From contig NZ_CADDWH010000001.1 of NCBI RefSeq assembly GCF_902809865.1, positions 3,596,001 to 3,660,000 of the forward strand: a stretch of 64,000 nucleotides of DNA, read 5' to 3'. The position numbers were made by a program, and so were the translations under genes. Under the pieces are notes generated by a model. It did not search any database and was not told the origin of the DNA. It saw only the letters and a list, made by a program, of their open reading frames with translations. Origin of the DNA: Halobacillus sp. Marseille-Q1614. Lineage in GTDB: Bacteria; Bacillota; Bacilli; Bacillales; Halobacillaceae. Positions 49,449 to 59,827 of this stretch are shown in pieces (position 1 is the first letter of the stretch; every line of letters starts with the position of its first letter).

Positions 49449-50141
49449 ATGAAAAGGCGCATAGGAGTTGTAGAAGACGATCCCAATATTCGTGATATTG
49501 TTAAAGCTTACTTAGAAAAAGAAGGATATGAAGTAGTAACTTTAAATACGGCAGAAAAAGCTTGGGACTTTTTCCAGACCTCTCCTCCTGATTTGTGGGT
49601 GCTTGATATAATGCTTCCTGGTATGGATGGCTACGAATTCTGTAAAAGGATCCGGCAGACTTCCGAGGTGCCGATTATTATCATTTCCGCGAAGGACGAA
49701 GAGGTGGATAAGATCTTAGGCCTTGAACTGGGAGGCGATGATTACTTAACAAAACCTTTTAGTCCCCGGGAATTGGTCGCACGGGTGAAACGGCAGCTCA
49801 AGCGCTGGAGTGTCATGCAGACAGACAGCCAGGAGGAAATCGAGGAGATTACAGCCGGCGGACTAATTTTAAATGAAACCGAGCGAAGTGCTTATTTTCA
49901 GGGGAATGAAGTAGAGGTAACCACAAAGGAATATGAGCTGTTAAAAATTCTCGCCCAGCATGAGAACCGGGCATACAGCCGTGAGGAGCTGTTAGTAAAA
50001 GTGTGGGGTGAAGATTATTTCGGAAGTGACCGTGCCGTCGATGATCTCGTAAAGCGGCTGCGGAAAAAGATGAAGGAGCTTCCGCTTGAGACTGTTTGGG
50101 GCCATGGGTATCGCCTGCGTGGGAGACGCAGTTCCTCATGA
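49449..50141 (+). CDS. cssR: CssR-like response regulator (secretion stress)
   Basis: An OmpR-family regulator of 230 residues. The receiver has VEDDPNIRD and phospho-Asp in LWVLDIMLPGMDGY. The C-terminal winged helix ends with KVWGEDYFGSDRAVDDLVKRLRKKMKELPLETVWGHGYRL, very close to B. subtilis CssR in this region. The ATG at 49449 is chosen (GAGGAGG 7-9 bases upstream); the frame extends upstream without an SD. It overlaps cssS by 4 bases (ATGA) and is divergent from an Htr protease gene, its expected target. Confidence 0.88.
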   Translation: MKRRIGVVEDDPNIRDIVKAYLEKEGYEVVTLNTAEKAWDFFQTSPPDLWVLDIMLPGMDGYEFCKRIRQTSEVPIIIISAKDEEVDKILGLELGGDDYLTKPFSPRELVARVKRQLKRWSVMQTDSQEEIEEITAGGLILNETERSAYFQGNEVEVTTKEYELLKILAQHENRAYSREELLVKVWGEDYFGSDRAVDDLVKRLRKKMKELPLETVWGHGYRLRGRRSSS

Positions 50142-51490
50142 AGCTTCAATATCAATTAAATGCTGCTTTTGCTGCTCTGATCCTGATTGTTATGTCTATT
50201 ACAGCTTTTTATACCTACTCTCTGATAATGGATATGCTAATACAGGATGAAAGGGTCCAGCTCCAGGAACGCGCAGTTTTATTAAATCGAATCAGTCAGG
50301 AACAGGACGCATCCGTTAGGCTGTCTCAGCTGTCGGATCTTGTTCAGAACCAAAACTACCCGCTGCTGCTGTTTGATCTAAGCCAGGAAGAGGTTTTGTT
50401 CAGTTCATTACCAGCTGAAACAGCGGTAGACTGGATGAATCGGTTTGAAGATGAACTCGCCAGTGAGGAGGTTTGGGAGAGCAACGGGGAGAGCTATGTT
50501 GTGTACCCAATTTCATTTGCCCCGAACAGCTCACAGCGGATACTAGTGATGGCTACTCCTTTAGATGACCTCCAGATCGTCCAAAATGCGTTTGCCCAGC
50601 GAATGATACGGGTGATTGTGATTGGGCTTCTGCTGGCGCTGGCCGTCAGCTACTTTATGACGAACCGGCTGGTTACTCCGCTCAGCCGGCTGAAGCAGGA
50701 AGTGAAGAAGATTGAAAAAAGGAAGTTCAGTGAAGTCCAGCCTGTAAAATCAAGTGGAGAAATTAAGGATGTCGAGCAAAGTGTCCGCCATATGGCAGAA
50801 GAGCTGGAGCGGTATATAAATACACAGAAACAATTTTTCCAGAATGCTTCCCACGAATTAAAAACGCCGCTTATGTCTATTCAAGGGTATGCAGAAGGGA
50901 TAAGAGACGGGATTTTTGAAGGGAAAGATGCAGAGCGCGGCTTAAATGTCATGGTCAGTGAAGCGGAACGGCTGAAAAAAATCGTAAATGAAATGATCCT
51001 GCTTGCTAAACTGGACAGCAGTGAAGATGTGTATCAGCCCTCCGAGGTTAATCTTGCCGAACTGACGGATCAAGCCAAAGACCGTTTATACCCGCTGGCT
51101 AATGAAAAAGGAGTCGTGCTTCATTCTAGTTCATATCATAAGTTTACTAGCTATGTGGATCCAGAAAGGGTTCTGCAAGCTCTGATCAATATTATCGGGA
51201 ATGCTGTAAGACATGCAGAAACACGGGTGGACATAATTTCCAACATATCCAAAGATGTTCTATCCATAAAAGTCATCGATGATGGTTCAGGAATTCCGGA
51301 AGACCTGCTGCCACAGCTGTTTCAACGCTTCATCAAAGGGAAAGAAGGGGAAACGGGGCTCGGATTGGCTATTTCAAGAGCAATTATCGAACGAAGCGGG
51401 GGATCGATCCGTGCTTCTAACAATGAAGACGGCCCAGGGGCTGTGTTTGAAATAAGAATACCGAAACGACCGAACCCTGACCTGTCATGA
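50138..51490 (+). CDS. cssS: CssS-like sensor histidine kinase
   Basis: A membrane histidine kinase of 450 residues. TM1 is at ~8-30, a ~120-residue extracytoplasmic domain follows, TM2 is at ~160-180, then a HAMP region (TPLSRLKQEVKKIE). The phosphoacceptor helix is FFQNASHELKTPLMSIQGYAEG, the N box ALINIIGNAVRHA, and the G boxes VIDDGSGIPED and GLGLAISRAI. It is expected to sense misfolded secreted proteins and phosphorylate the coupled CssR. The sensor part is poorly conserved, so the name depends on partner and neighbourhood. Confidence 0.85.
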   Translation: MKLQYQLNAAFAALILIVMSITAFYTYSLIMDMLIQDERVQLQERAVLLNRISQEQDASVRLSQLSDLVQNQNYPLLLFDLSQEEVLFSSLPAETAVDWMNRFEDELASEEVWESNGESYVVYPISFAPNSSQRILVMATPLDDLQIVQNAFAQRMIRVIVIGLLLALAVSYFMTNRLVTPLSRLKQEVKKIEKRKFSEVQPVKSSGEIKDVEQSVRHMAEELERYINTQKQFFQNASHELKTPLMSIQGYAEGIRDGIFEGKDAERGLNVMVSEAERLKKIVNEMILLAKLDSSEDVYQPSEVNLAELTDQAKDRLYPLANEKGVVLHSSSYHKFTSYVDPERVLQALINIIGNAVRHAETRVDIISNISKDVLSIKVIDDGSGIPEDLLPQLFQRFIKGKEGETGLGLAISRAIIERSGGSIRASNNEDGPGAVFEIRIPKRPNPDLS

Positions 51491-51538
51491 TATAATTTTT
51501 GAAAGATTGAGCGATTCAAGAGAAAGAGAGGACGAGCA

Positions 51539-52054
51539 ATGGAAAAGAAACCATGTAAACATTCACTTACCGTAAAAAACTCGCACGTGCTTCCGCCTGA
51601 TACGAATAGTCACGGCACATTATTTGGAGGTAAGCTGATGGCTCATATTGACGATGTCGCGGCAATTGCCGCGGTTCGACACTGCAGGAAACCTGTCGTC
51701 ACAGCTTCTACAGATTCAGTCGACTTCCTTCAGCCTGTGTTTGAAGGTGATACGATTTGCCTTGAAGCCTTTGTCACGTGGACTCATAATACGTCGATGG
51801 AGGTCTTTATAAAAGCTATTACCGAGAACCTGCTGACAGGAGAACGAAAGGTATGTACGACGGCCTTTCTATCGATGGTAGCGGTTGATGAAAATAATCA
51901 GCCGACGCCGGTGCCTCCTGTTAAGCCGGAATCCGAAGAAGAGAAATGGCTTCATGAAGGTGCTCAGAAACGGCATGACCACCGTAAGGCAAGAAGAAAG
52001 GAATCCAAAGAGCTGGCTGAAATGTTCGGTACAGATCTTCCATGGAGCCAATAA
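51539..52054 (+). CDS. Hotdog-fold acyl-CoA thioesterase (YkhA-like)
   Basis: This cytosolic enzyme hydrolyses acyl-CoA. The hotdog domain covers residues ~8-125 with NSHGTLFGGKLMAHIDDVAAIAAVRHC (catalytic Asn/Asp helix region) and VVTASTDSVDFLQPVFEGDTI. A charged C-terminal tail (~40 residues, rich in E, K, R) follows, as in Bacillus YkhA. Length 171. Start ATG follows GAGAGAGGACGAGC. It is convergent with an ABC transporter operon across a strong terminator. Confidence 0.88.
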   Translation: MEKKPCKHSLTVKNSHVLPPDTNSHGTLFGGKLMAHIDDVAAIAAVRHCRKPVVTASTDSVDFLQPVFEGDTICLEAFVTWTHNTSMEVFIKAITENLLTGERKVCTTAFLSMVAVDENNQPTPVPPVKPESEEEKWLHEGAQKRHDHRKARRKESKELAEMFGTDLPWSQ

Positions 52055-52177
52055 AACAATCATAAACTAGACTTGCTGGGGCTAGGGAGGAAAGCAGATC
52101 GCTTTTTCATGCTTTTTGCAGGGTCAACAATTCTGATAACCACACCATCTGTTTTTCCGTTAAAGAACCCAAAAGGA

Positions 52178-52220
52178 AAAAACCCCTAGGAGAAAATAAA
52201 AATTCTCCTAGGGGTTTTTA
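52178..52220. terminator. Strong bidirectional terminator
   Basis: A 17-bp perfect stem AAAAACCCCTAGGAGAA and complement lies between the thioesterase gene and the convergent iron-transport operon. Confidence 0.92.
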
Positions 52221-52243
52221 CTTTATGAAGACAGCTTCTTGCA

Positions 52244-52963
<720 letters not shown>

Positions 52964-52964
52964 A

Positions 52965-54605
52965 TCATTTCGGCTCCTTTTCTAATACTTGGTGAAAGAA
53001 ATAAATGGCGACAGCACTAATGACAACTATGATGATAGAAGCCAGCGAAGCTTCATGAATTTGTTCATCACTGGCATAACGGTAAGCATTCGTCGAAAGT
53101 GTATCAAAGTTAAAGGGTCTTAAAATCAGCGTAAGTGGAAGCTCCTTTATGATTTCGATAAAAGACAGGATAAAGCCGCTTATGAGCGGGCCCCTGATCA
53201 TTTTTAAGTCGACTTTGAAAAAGGTCTTCGTAACATTCATTCCAAGCATTCGCGAAGCTTCCGTAAATTTATTGCCGACTTTGTCAAACCCGGCTTCTAA
53301 TGAATTAAAGGAAACCGCTAGAAAACGGATTACATAAGCTGATATTAACATAAACAGGCTTGTACTGATAAATAATGATGTTTCTATCCCCGCTAATTCA
53401 TAAAGTTCAAATAACAGATTGTCAATTTCGATAAATATGGTGCTGATTCCAACCGCTATGACAGCACCAGGAATGGAGTAGCCTAGAATGGTTACCCGGG
53501 CTGTCGATTTAGATATGAGGCTGTGGTGCATTCTTGAAAAGTTAGCGATGATCACGGCAAATACCGTAATCATGGCAGCACCTGCCAGGGAAACGAACAG
53601 CGAGTTTCGGATGAGCTCGAAAAAGGCGGTCGACATCATTTTTTCAAAGGTTAAGATCATCCACGACATCAGCTGGGCTGCGGGAATGACAAAACCTAAA
53701 GAGAAGATAAGAGCACTATAGCTGAAGGCCGTCCAGGCTCTGCCTCCTTTTAACTTAATGGGCTTCAAAGGGCGGACCTTCGTCGTCGTATAGCTGTATT
53801 TTTTACGTCCGCGGAGGATTTTTTCTAATACAAGAATCGCAAATACGATAAACATAAGAGTCGCCGAGAGCTTAATGGCTGCATTAAGATCACCCATCCC
53901 AAACCAGGTTTGGAAGATTGCTGTACTAAAAGTCGGCACGCCGAAATATTGGACGAGACCGTAATCGTTCAGCACTTCAAGTAACACAAGGCTTACTCCG
54001 CCTACGATGGCTCCTCTGGAAATCGGAAGAACGATTCGAAAGAATATTGAAAAAGGACCTCTGCCGAGCAGCCGGGCGTTCTCGATAAGAGAGGACGACT
54101 GGTTTTGCAGGAAAGCTCTTGTAATCATATAGACATATGGAAACAGGAACAATGTAAATATAAAAACAGTACCAGGCAGGTGAAGGATATTTACATAATC
54201 CTGGTTTACTTCGATCTTCCAGTTCTCTCTTAGATTTGTCTGAATTACGCCTGTATAGCTGAGCATGCCATTATAAGTGTAGCCGGCTATATAAGGTGGG
54301 ATAGCCAGCGGAAGAATCAATCCCCATTTGAAGAATTTTTTTAAGGGAAAGTCATAAGCTGAGACAAGCCATGCGAGACTTGTGCCAATCATGACGGATA
54401 GAAAACCTGTAAATATAATAAGCAGGCTTGTATTTTTAATAAGATTGGGAAGTATGAATTCCTGGATATGCGGCCAATTTTCGGCTTTTTCAGTGAAAAA
54501 GCTGACCAGTATAGTAACGTTCGGCAATAAAATGAGGACAACGATCATTAGAGTAAGTAATGTCCACATATTCACATATCCTGGAAGTTTTCGAAACAGC
54601 TTCAA
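52965..54605 (-). CDS. Iron(III) ABC transporter permease (fused two-domain, FbpB/FutB type)
   Basis: A ~546-residue permease with twelve membrane helices, made of two BPD_transp_1 halves. The EAA-loop motifs are in ENARLLGRGPFSIFFRIVLPISRGAIVGG and TEASRMLGMNVTKTFFKVDLKMIRGPLISG. This internal duplication is characteristic of ferric-iron importers of the Fbp/Fut/Sfu type. I favour TTG 54605 as start because AAAGGA is ~10 bases upstream; a GTG at 54614 would sit directly on that SD. It follows the binding-protein gene after ~130 bases with a hairpin between. Confidence 0.9.
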   Translation of the reverse strand: MKLFRKLPGYVNMWTLLTLMIVVLILLPNVTILVSFFTEKAENWPHIQEFILPNLIKNTSLLIIFTGFLSVMIGTSLAWLVSAYDFPLKKFFKWGLILPLAIPPYIAGYTYNGMLSYTGVIQTNLRENWKIEVNQDYVNILHLPGTVFIFTLFLFPYVYMITRAFLQNQSSSLIENARLLGRGPFSIFFRIVLPISRGAIVGGVSLVLLEVLNDYGLVQYFGVPTFSTAIFQTWFGMGDLNAAIKLSATLMFIVFAILVLEKILRGRKKYSYTTTKVRPLKPIKLKGGRAWTAFSYSALIFSLGFVIPAAQLMSWMILTFEKMMSTAFFELIRNSLFVSLAGAAMITVFAVIIANFSRMHHSLISKSTARVTILGYSIPGAVIAVGISTIFIEIDNLLFELYELAGIETSLFISTSLFMLISAYVIRFLAVSFNSLEAGFDKVGNKFTEASRMLGMNVTKTFFKVDLKMIRGPLISGFILSFIEIIKELPLTLILRPFNFDTLSTNAYRYASDEQIHEASLASIIIVVISAVAIYFFHQVLEKEPK

Positions 54606-54695
54606 AACGGACACGTCCTTTAAAGATTAAACCTGAATAAAAAGCGTACCGTTCTATCATACCAGGTCGATAGCTTTATTGTATATACATGAAAG

Positions 54696-54718
54696 GCCGC
54701 CCTTTACATAAGGGCGGC
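54696..54718 (-). terminator. Hairpin between the binding-protein and permease genes
   Basis: A 9-bp perfect stem GCCGCCCTT/AAGGGCGGC without a strong T-run probably limits read-through so that the binding protein is made in excess. Confidence 0.6.
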
Positions 54719-54733
54719 AGAGGGGAAGAGGGT

Positions 54734-55813
54734 TTATTTCCAGCCCACTTCATTCATGATTTTAATAGCTTCAGAGTTATTTTCACCTAACTCGCTTAAG
54801 TTTAAGTCTTGTTCTTTGAAGTCTCCCCACTCTTTAAGAGTATCAGCAGGTTCAACATTTTCATTTACTGGATACTCATAATTAGCTTCGGCAAACTTCG
54901 CTTGAGCTTCCTCTTTTGAGAGGAATTCCATAAACTTCTGAGCATCTTCGGTGTTCTTGCTGCTGGCAGCTAAGCCGATACCACTGATGTTTACGTGAGT
55001 TCCATTGCTGTCCTGATTCGGGAAGATAATGCCAAGCTGTTTAGCTACATCTACTTCAGCCTGGTCTTCAGAGTGAAGCATTTTTCCAAGATAGTAGGTA
55101 TTCATAACGGCAACGTCACCTTCACCAGCGGCGATACCTTTCGCCTGGTCGCGGTCTCCGCCTTGAGGATCGCGTGCCATATTGTCAACGACGCCTTGAG
55201 CCCATTCTTTAGCTGCTTCTTCACCTTCTAAAGCGATCATAGAAGCTACTAGAGATTGGTTGTAAATATTCTCAGAGCCTCGGATTAATACTTTATCCTG
55301 CCATTCATCTTTCGTCAGGTCAGAGTAAGTTTTAATATCATCAGGGTTTACTGTTTCTTTATTATAAACAATCACACGGGCACGTTTCGTTAGACCAAAC
55401 CACTGATTATCTTCATCACGAAGTTTTTCAGGGATATTTTCATTTAGAACTTCATTATCGACTTGCTGTAAAAGTTCGTCCGCTTTTGCACGGTGCAGAC
55501 GTCCGGCATCGGCTGTAATCAGCAGGTCAGCTTCAGAAGCTTTTCCTTCGCGCTTCATACGAGCGATAAGTTCATCATCTTTTCCTTCGATTACGTTAAC
55601 TTTAATTCCAGTTTCTTCAGTGAACTGATCATATAATTCTTGATCTGTATCATAATGACGACCTGTATAAAGGTTGATTTCTCCAGCTTTCTCGCTGTTC
55701 TGGGCTTCTTCATCTCCGCCTTCAGAAGAAGAGTCTTCTTCCTGGCTGCTGCCGCAAGCAGCTAACGCTATTGCCGAAAATAATAATAAGCTAAATAAAA
55801 ACCATTTCTTCAA
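54734..55813 (-). CDS. Iron(III)-binding lipoprotein of the ABC transporter (FutA/FbpA type)
   Basis: An extracellular solute-binding protein. The lipoprotein signal ends at IALAACGSS (Cys ~20), followed by an acidic Ser/Glu linker and then EINLYTGRHYDTDQELYDQFTEETGI, the typical start of FutA/FbpA proteins. Tyr residues in GRHYD and MNTYYLGKM are positioned as Fe3+ ligands. TTG 55813 is preferred as start because GAGGTGA lies 7 bases upstream and the signal peptide then begins MKKWFLF; GTG 55822 is the alternative. A perfect Fur box lies ~37 bases upstream. Confidence 0.92.
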   Translation of the reverse strand: MKKWFLFSLLLFSAIALAACGSSQEEDSSSEGGDEEAQNSEKAGEINLYTGRHYDTDQELYDQFTEETGIKVNVIEGKDDELIARMKREGKASEADLLITADAGRLHRAKADELLQQVDNEVLNENIPEKLRDEDNQWFGLTKRARVIVYNKETVNPDDIKTYSDLTKDEWQDKVLIRGSENIYNQSLVASMIALEGEEAAKEWAQGVVDNMARDPQGGDRDQAKGIAAGEGDVAVMNTYYLGKMLHSEDQAEVDVAKQLGIIFPNQDSNGTHVNISGIGLAASSKNTEDAQKFMEFLSKEEAQAKFAEANYEYPVNENVEPADTLKEWGDFKEQDLNLSELGENNSEAIKIMNEVGWK

Positions 55814-55849
55814 GTTCCTCACCTCATATGTAATTTTCTTTTGTGTAAA

Positions 55850-55864
55850 TGAAAATGATTTTCA
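55850..55864 (-). promoter_or_regulatory. Fur box of the iron transporter operon
   Basis: TGAAAATGATTTTCA is a perfect 7-1-7 inverted repeat matching the Bacillus Fur consensus TGAnAATnATTnTCA, in the promoter region of the iron(III) binding-protein gene. Confidence 0.88.
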
Positions 55865-56057
55865 ATGTCATTGACTATTTTACTTGATTTGGGGAAGATG
55901 TCAACCGAATATTAGGCAAATAGATGAAATTTCCAGATAATTATATTTAACTATGAAACAGTTATGGTAAAGTATCTTTTGCGGATGTTTATCTGAGCGT
56001 ATATAAGGGAAATATTTCTTCATTGTAAAATAATTACAGAAAGTGGAGGTGAGCGCT

Positions 56058-57479
56058 TTGGAGAGCGTCATTACATTCTTAAACACGATTATTTGGGAAT
56101 ACGTTATCATTATTGTTCTATTAGGACTTGGTCTGTTTTTTACGGTTCGTCTGAAGCTTGCCCAGTTTACTTATATCCCGGAAATGTTTAGGGTACTGTT
56201 TGATAAGCGGGCCATATCAGCGAAAGGGAAAAAAGGAACATCTCCCTTTCAGGCGTTTGCAATTAGTACAGCCTCCCGTGTCGGTACAGGGAACTTGGCA
56301 GGGGTAGCGGCAGCGATTACCATTGGAGGTCCGGGTGCGGTATTCTGGATGTGGCTTGTCGCAATTTTAGGGGGAGCTTCCAGCTTCATAGAAAGTACAC
56401 TTGCACAAATTTATAAGGTGCCGGATAAGGATCAATATCGGGGCGGTCCTGCGTACTATATGGAAAAAGGTTTAAAGAACCGTAAGCTTGGAATTATTTT
56501 TGCCATAACTATTACGTTTACGTACGGTCTGGTATTCAGTTCTGTTCAATCAAATACCATCCGCCTTGCCTTTGAAGAATCGTTCAATATGGGTAAATGG
56601 GTGATGGGGGCAATTTTAACAGTCATCGTAGCGCTGATTATTTTCGGCGGCTTAAGGAGAATTGCACAGGTAACTCAAATTGTTATTCCAGTCATGGCGA
56701 TTTTTTATTTAATATTAGCCGGGTACGTTGTTTTTGGTAATTTAGGGCAGATTCCAGAAATGTTCGCTTTAATCTTTCAGAGTGCTTTTGGCTTTGAGCA
56801 GTTTGCCGGAGGTACATTTGGCGGAATGATATTAATCGGTGTTCAGCGCGGGCTTTTCTCTAACGAAGCCGGTATGGGCAGTGCGCCAAATGCAGCGGCA
56901 ACATCGGAAGTTACTCACCCGGTTAAGCAGGGTCTTATTCAGACATTAGGGGTATTTATAGATACGCTCGTTATTTGTAGTGCTACTGCTGTTATTATTT
57001 TGGTTTCAGGAGAGTATATCAATACCGATTTAGATGGTATACAGGTCACCCAGCTTGCTTTTGAAACAGAGCTTGGTACTTGGGCTGCTGTCTTCGTGGC
57101 TGTGGCGATCTTCTTATTTGCCTTCAGTTCTATTATTGGTAACTATTATTATGGAGAAACAAATATCGAATTTATTAAAACAAGTTCAAGCACTATGCTG
57201 ATTTACCGCTTAGGTGTGCTAGCTATGGTGATGTTTGGGGCGGTTGCGGAATTCGGACTTGTCTGGTCGCTGGCCGATCTTACGATGGGGATTATGGCAC
57301 TGATCAACTTGTTCGCCATCCTGCTGCTGTCAAAAGTAGCCTATGCTGCTTTAAAAGACTATACGCGTCAGAGAAAGCAAGGAAAGGATCCTGTCTTTTA
57401 TCAGGACCACCTCCCTGGTGTTGAAGGTATGGAATACTGGAGAAGAGACCAGTCATCTGAAAAAGAATCTGTTAAATAA
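56058..57479 (+). CDS. AGCS-family sodium:alanine/glycine symporter
   Basis: A 473-residue transporter with about eleven membrane helices. Family motifs are FQAFAISTASRVGTGNLAGVAAAITIGGPGAVFWMW and GGMILIGVQRGLFSNEAGMGSAPNAAATSEVTHPVKQG. It imports alanine, glycine or glutamine with Na+, like AlsT/GlnT of Bacillus. TTG 56058 is preferred as start, 7 bases after GGAGGTGA; an in-frame GTG at 56043 would include the SD. It is a single-gene unit divergent from the iron transporter. Confidence 0.92.
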   Translation: MESVITFLNTIIWEYVIIIVLLGLGLFFTVRLKLAQFTYIPEMFRVLFDKRAISAKGKKGTSPFQAFAISTASRVGTGNLAGVAAAITIGGPGAVFWMWLVAILGGASSFIESTLAQIYKVPDKDQYRGGPAYYMEKGLKNRKLGIIFAITITFTYGLVFSSVQSNTIRLAFEESFNMGKWVMGAILTVIVALIIFGGLRRIAQVTQIVIPVMAIFYLILAGYVVFGNLGQIPEMFALIFQSAFGFEQFAGGTFGGMILIGVQRGLFSNEAGMGSAPNAAATSEVTHPVKQGLIQTLGVFIDTLVICSATAVIILVSGEYINTDLDGIQVTQLAFETELGTWAAVFVAVAIFLFAFSSIIGNYYYGETNIEFIKTSSSTMLIYRLGVLAMVMFGAVAEFGLVWSLADLTMGIMALINLFAILLLSKVAYAALKDYTRQRKQGKDPVFYQDHLPGVEGMEYWRRDQSSEKESVK

Positions 57480-57514
57480 AAGCGCCTTTAAACGGTCTTG
57501 TTGATTTTATACAG

Positions 57515-57595
57515 AAAAGTTCTGTGAGACTAAACGGGCTGTTTGTGACTCCTGCAGTGAGGCCGCGAACGAGCGGGTCCCATTTTCAAAAATCA
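57515..57595. repeat. Dispersed intergenic repeat, copy 5
   Basis: It contains GTGACTCCTGCAGTGAGGCC and GCGAACGAGCGGGTCCC, matching copy 1 at 25.66 kb over CTGCAGTGAGGCCGCGAA. Confidence 0.65.
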
Positions 57596-57621
57596 CATTC
57601 AAAATTAACATAGCCAATGAA

Positions 57622-57662
57622 AAAAGACTGCATGGAAGATCTGACTCCTTGCAGTCTTTTTA
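57622..57662 (+). terminator. Terminator of the AGCS symporter gene
   Basis: The stem AAAAGACTGCA/TGCAGTCTTTT, ~140 bases beyond the symporter stop. Confidence 0.75.
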
Positions 57663-57726
57663 AAATGGAAACAATAGGACCTTATGATAAAGTAGTAGTA
57701 GATTTGATTACTAAAGGGTGGGCAAG

Positions 57727-59625
57727 ATGAGCATTTTAACTGTCGAACAATTAAGTAAGAGTTACGGGGACAAAGACTTATTTAACGATTTATCATTCAC
57801 TATATCTCAAGGCCAGAGAATTGGTCTTATTGGAGTCAATGGAACTGGGAAATCTACGTTATTGAAAATTATTGCCGGCTTAGAGACAGGCGATACCGGC
57901 GATAAACAGCATGCGAAGGATTTTAATATCGAATATTTGCCCCAGGAACCGCAGCTTGATGTGAATTTAACTGTATTAGAGCAAATCTATTTTGGTGATT
58001 CTGATATCATGAGGGCAATTCGTGAGTACGAAGAAGTGCTTCAGCAGCTTATGAAAGACCCTGAAAACCCTGGGATTCAGGATAAAATGCTGAAAAAGCA
58101 GCAGAAGATGGATAACACCGGGGCCTGGGAAGCGAATACAGCAGCAAAAACGATTTTGACGAAGCTTGGAATTGAATCCTTTGATCAGAAGATCCGCAAT
58201 CTATCAGGCGGCCAGAAAAAGCGTGTAGCGATCGCCAAGGCACTTATCCAGCCTGCAGACCTGCTGCTTCTCGATGAGCCGACTAACCATCTCGACAATG
58301 AAACGATTGAATGGCTCGAAGAATATCTAGCCCAGTATAAAGGCGCGCTAATGGTAGTTACACACGACCGTTACTTCCTAAATAGAGTCAGCAATCTTAT
58401 CTATGAACTGGACAAAGGCCGTTTATATACGTATCAGGGAAACTATGAAACCTTTTTAGAAAAGAAAGCCGAGCGTGAGGAATGGGAAAGGCAGGCAGAG
58501 CAGAAGCACCAAAATACGCTAAGAAGAGAGCTCGCCTGGTTAAAACGAGGAGCCAAAGCCAGAACTACCAAGCAAAAGGCACGCAAGCAGAGAGTAGAAG
58601 CTATGCAGGAACAAAGCTTCGAGACAGAAAAACAAAATGTGGACATGGCAATTGGTTCGACCCGTTTAGGGAATCAGGTCATTGAGTTGAAAGATATTTC
58701 TCATTCATTCGGAAGCCAGCCTATCCTCGATGATTTTAATTACCTCGTCGTTCCACAGGAGCGTATCGGAATTATCGGTCCAAACGGTTCTGGGAAAACG
58801 ACACTGTTGAATATTTTGGCCGGCCGGATCACTCCTGATAGAGGGGAAGTAGCCGTCGGATCTACTGTGAAAATTGGCTATTACACGCAGGATCATGAAG
58901 ATATCGATGGTTCTCTTAAAGTCATTGAGTATATAAAAGAAGCAGCTGAAGTCATTACAACAGCGGATGGTGATGAAATAACAGCAGAGCAGATGCTGGA
59001 AAGATTTTTATTTCCAAGATCCCATCAGTGGACGTATATTCACCGATTATCAGGCGGAGAAAGACGTCGCTTGTATTTACTGCGGGTACTGATGACGGAG
59101 CCGAACGTATTGTTCTTGGATGAGCCAACCAACGACTTAGATACTGAAACGTTAAGTGTTCTGGAAGATTATTTAGAACATTTTCCGGGTGTCGTCATTA
59201 CTGTTTCCCACGACCGTTATTTCTTAGATCGCGTCGTTGATAAACTGCTTGCGTTTAAAGGCAGCGGATCCATTGACCGCTTCTACGGGAACTATTCGGA
59301 GTATTTAGAGCAGGTGAAAACGGATCTATCCGTAAGAGCTAAAGAAAAGCCGGTTTCATCCAATCAGGAAGTCACACGCCGCTCCAATCGAAAACGCAAG
59401 CTCTCATACCGCGAGAAACAGGAGTGGGAAACGATAGAAGACGAGATTGCTTCAATGGAGGAGCAGGTCGAAAAGCTGGATGAGCAAATGGCAGCTGCAG
59501 CTGCCGATTACAGCAAGGTCGAAGAATTATCGAAGGAAAAAGAACAGCTGGAGCAGCAGTTAGAGCAGAAAATGGAACGCTGGGAAGAGCTGTCCCTCAT
59601 AGTTGAAGAGGTTGAAGAATCCTAA
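57727..59625 (+). CDS. ABC-F family ATPase (YfmR/Uup-like)
   Basis: A soluble ABC-F protein of 632 residues that acts on ribosomes. There are two ATPase domains: first GVNGTGKST, LSGGQKKRVAIAKAL, LLLLDEPTNHLD; second GPNGSGKTT, LSGGERRRLYLLRVL, LFLDEPTNDLD. The P-site tRNA-interaction linker lies between them (residues ~240-310, rich in R/K), and a C-terminal coiled coil (~560-632) is typical of Uup/YfmR. YfmR in B. subtilis helps translation of difficult sequences; Vga-type resistance is less likely. The ATG at 57727 is chosen over GTG 57718 because AAAGGGTGG is just upstream. Confidence 0.9.
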   Translation: MSILTVEQLSKSYGDKDLFNDLSFTISQGQRIGLIGVNGTGKSTLLKIIAGLETGDTGDKQHAKDFNIEYLPQEPQLDVNLTVLEQIYFGDSDIMRAIREYEEVLQQLMKDPENPGIQDKMLKKQQKMDNTGAWEANTAAKTILTKLGIESFDQKIRNLSGGQKKRVAIAKALIQPADLLLLDEPTNHLDNETIEWLEEYLAQYKGALMVVTHDRYFLNRVSNLIYELDKGRLYTYQGNYETFLEKKAEREEWERQAEQKHQNTLRRELAWLKRGAKARTTKQKARKQRVEAMQEQSFETEKQNVDMAIGSTRLGNQVIELKDISHSFGSQPILDDFNYLVVPQERIGIIGPNGSGKTTLLNILAGRITPDRGEVAVGSTVKIGYYTQDHEDIDGSLKVIEYIKEAAEVITTADGDEITAEQMLERFLFPRSHQWTYIHRLSGGERRRLYLLRVLMTEPNVLFLDEPTNDLDTETLSVLEDYLEHFPGVVITVSHDRYFLDRVVDKLLAFKGSGSIDRFYGNYSEYLEQVKTDLSVRAKEKPVSSNQEVTRRSNRKRKLSYREKQEWETIEDEIASMEEQVEKLDEQMAAAAADYSKVEELSKEKEQLEQQLEQKMERWEELSLIVEEVEES

Positions 59626-59628
59626 TCA

Positions 59629-59655
59629 CCCAAGGGAAATCCCTTGTGTTTTTAT
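59629..59655 (+). terminator. Terminator of the ABC-F gene
   Basis: The stem CAAGGG/CCCTTG extended by flanking CAC/GTG is followed by TTTTT. The rest of the gap up to 59827 shows only an A/T-rich leader. Confidence 0.65.
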
Positions 59656-59827
59656 ATGACTTCGGAGGAGATCGAGAGTAAGGATGCTTGCCGGTTCGTC
59701 CGAAAAAAAAGCAAGCGAACCCCCTCCCTTTTTGAGTTGAATACACACACAAATTTTGTGAAAAAAATGAAATTATGGAATAATGAGAACGGATACATCC
59801 CCTATTAGATAAAGAGGAGAGACGAAA

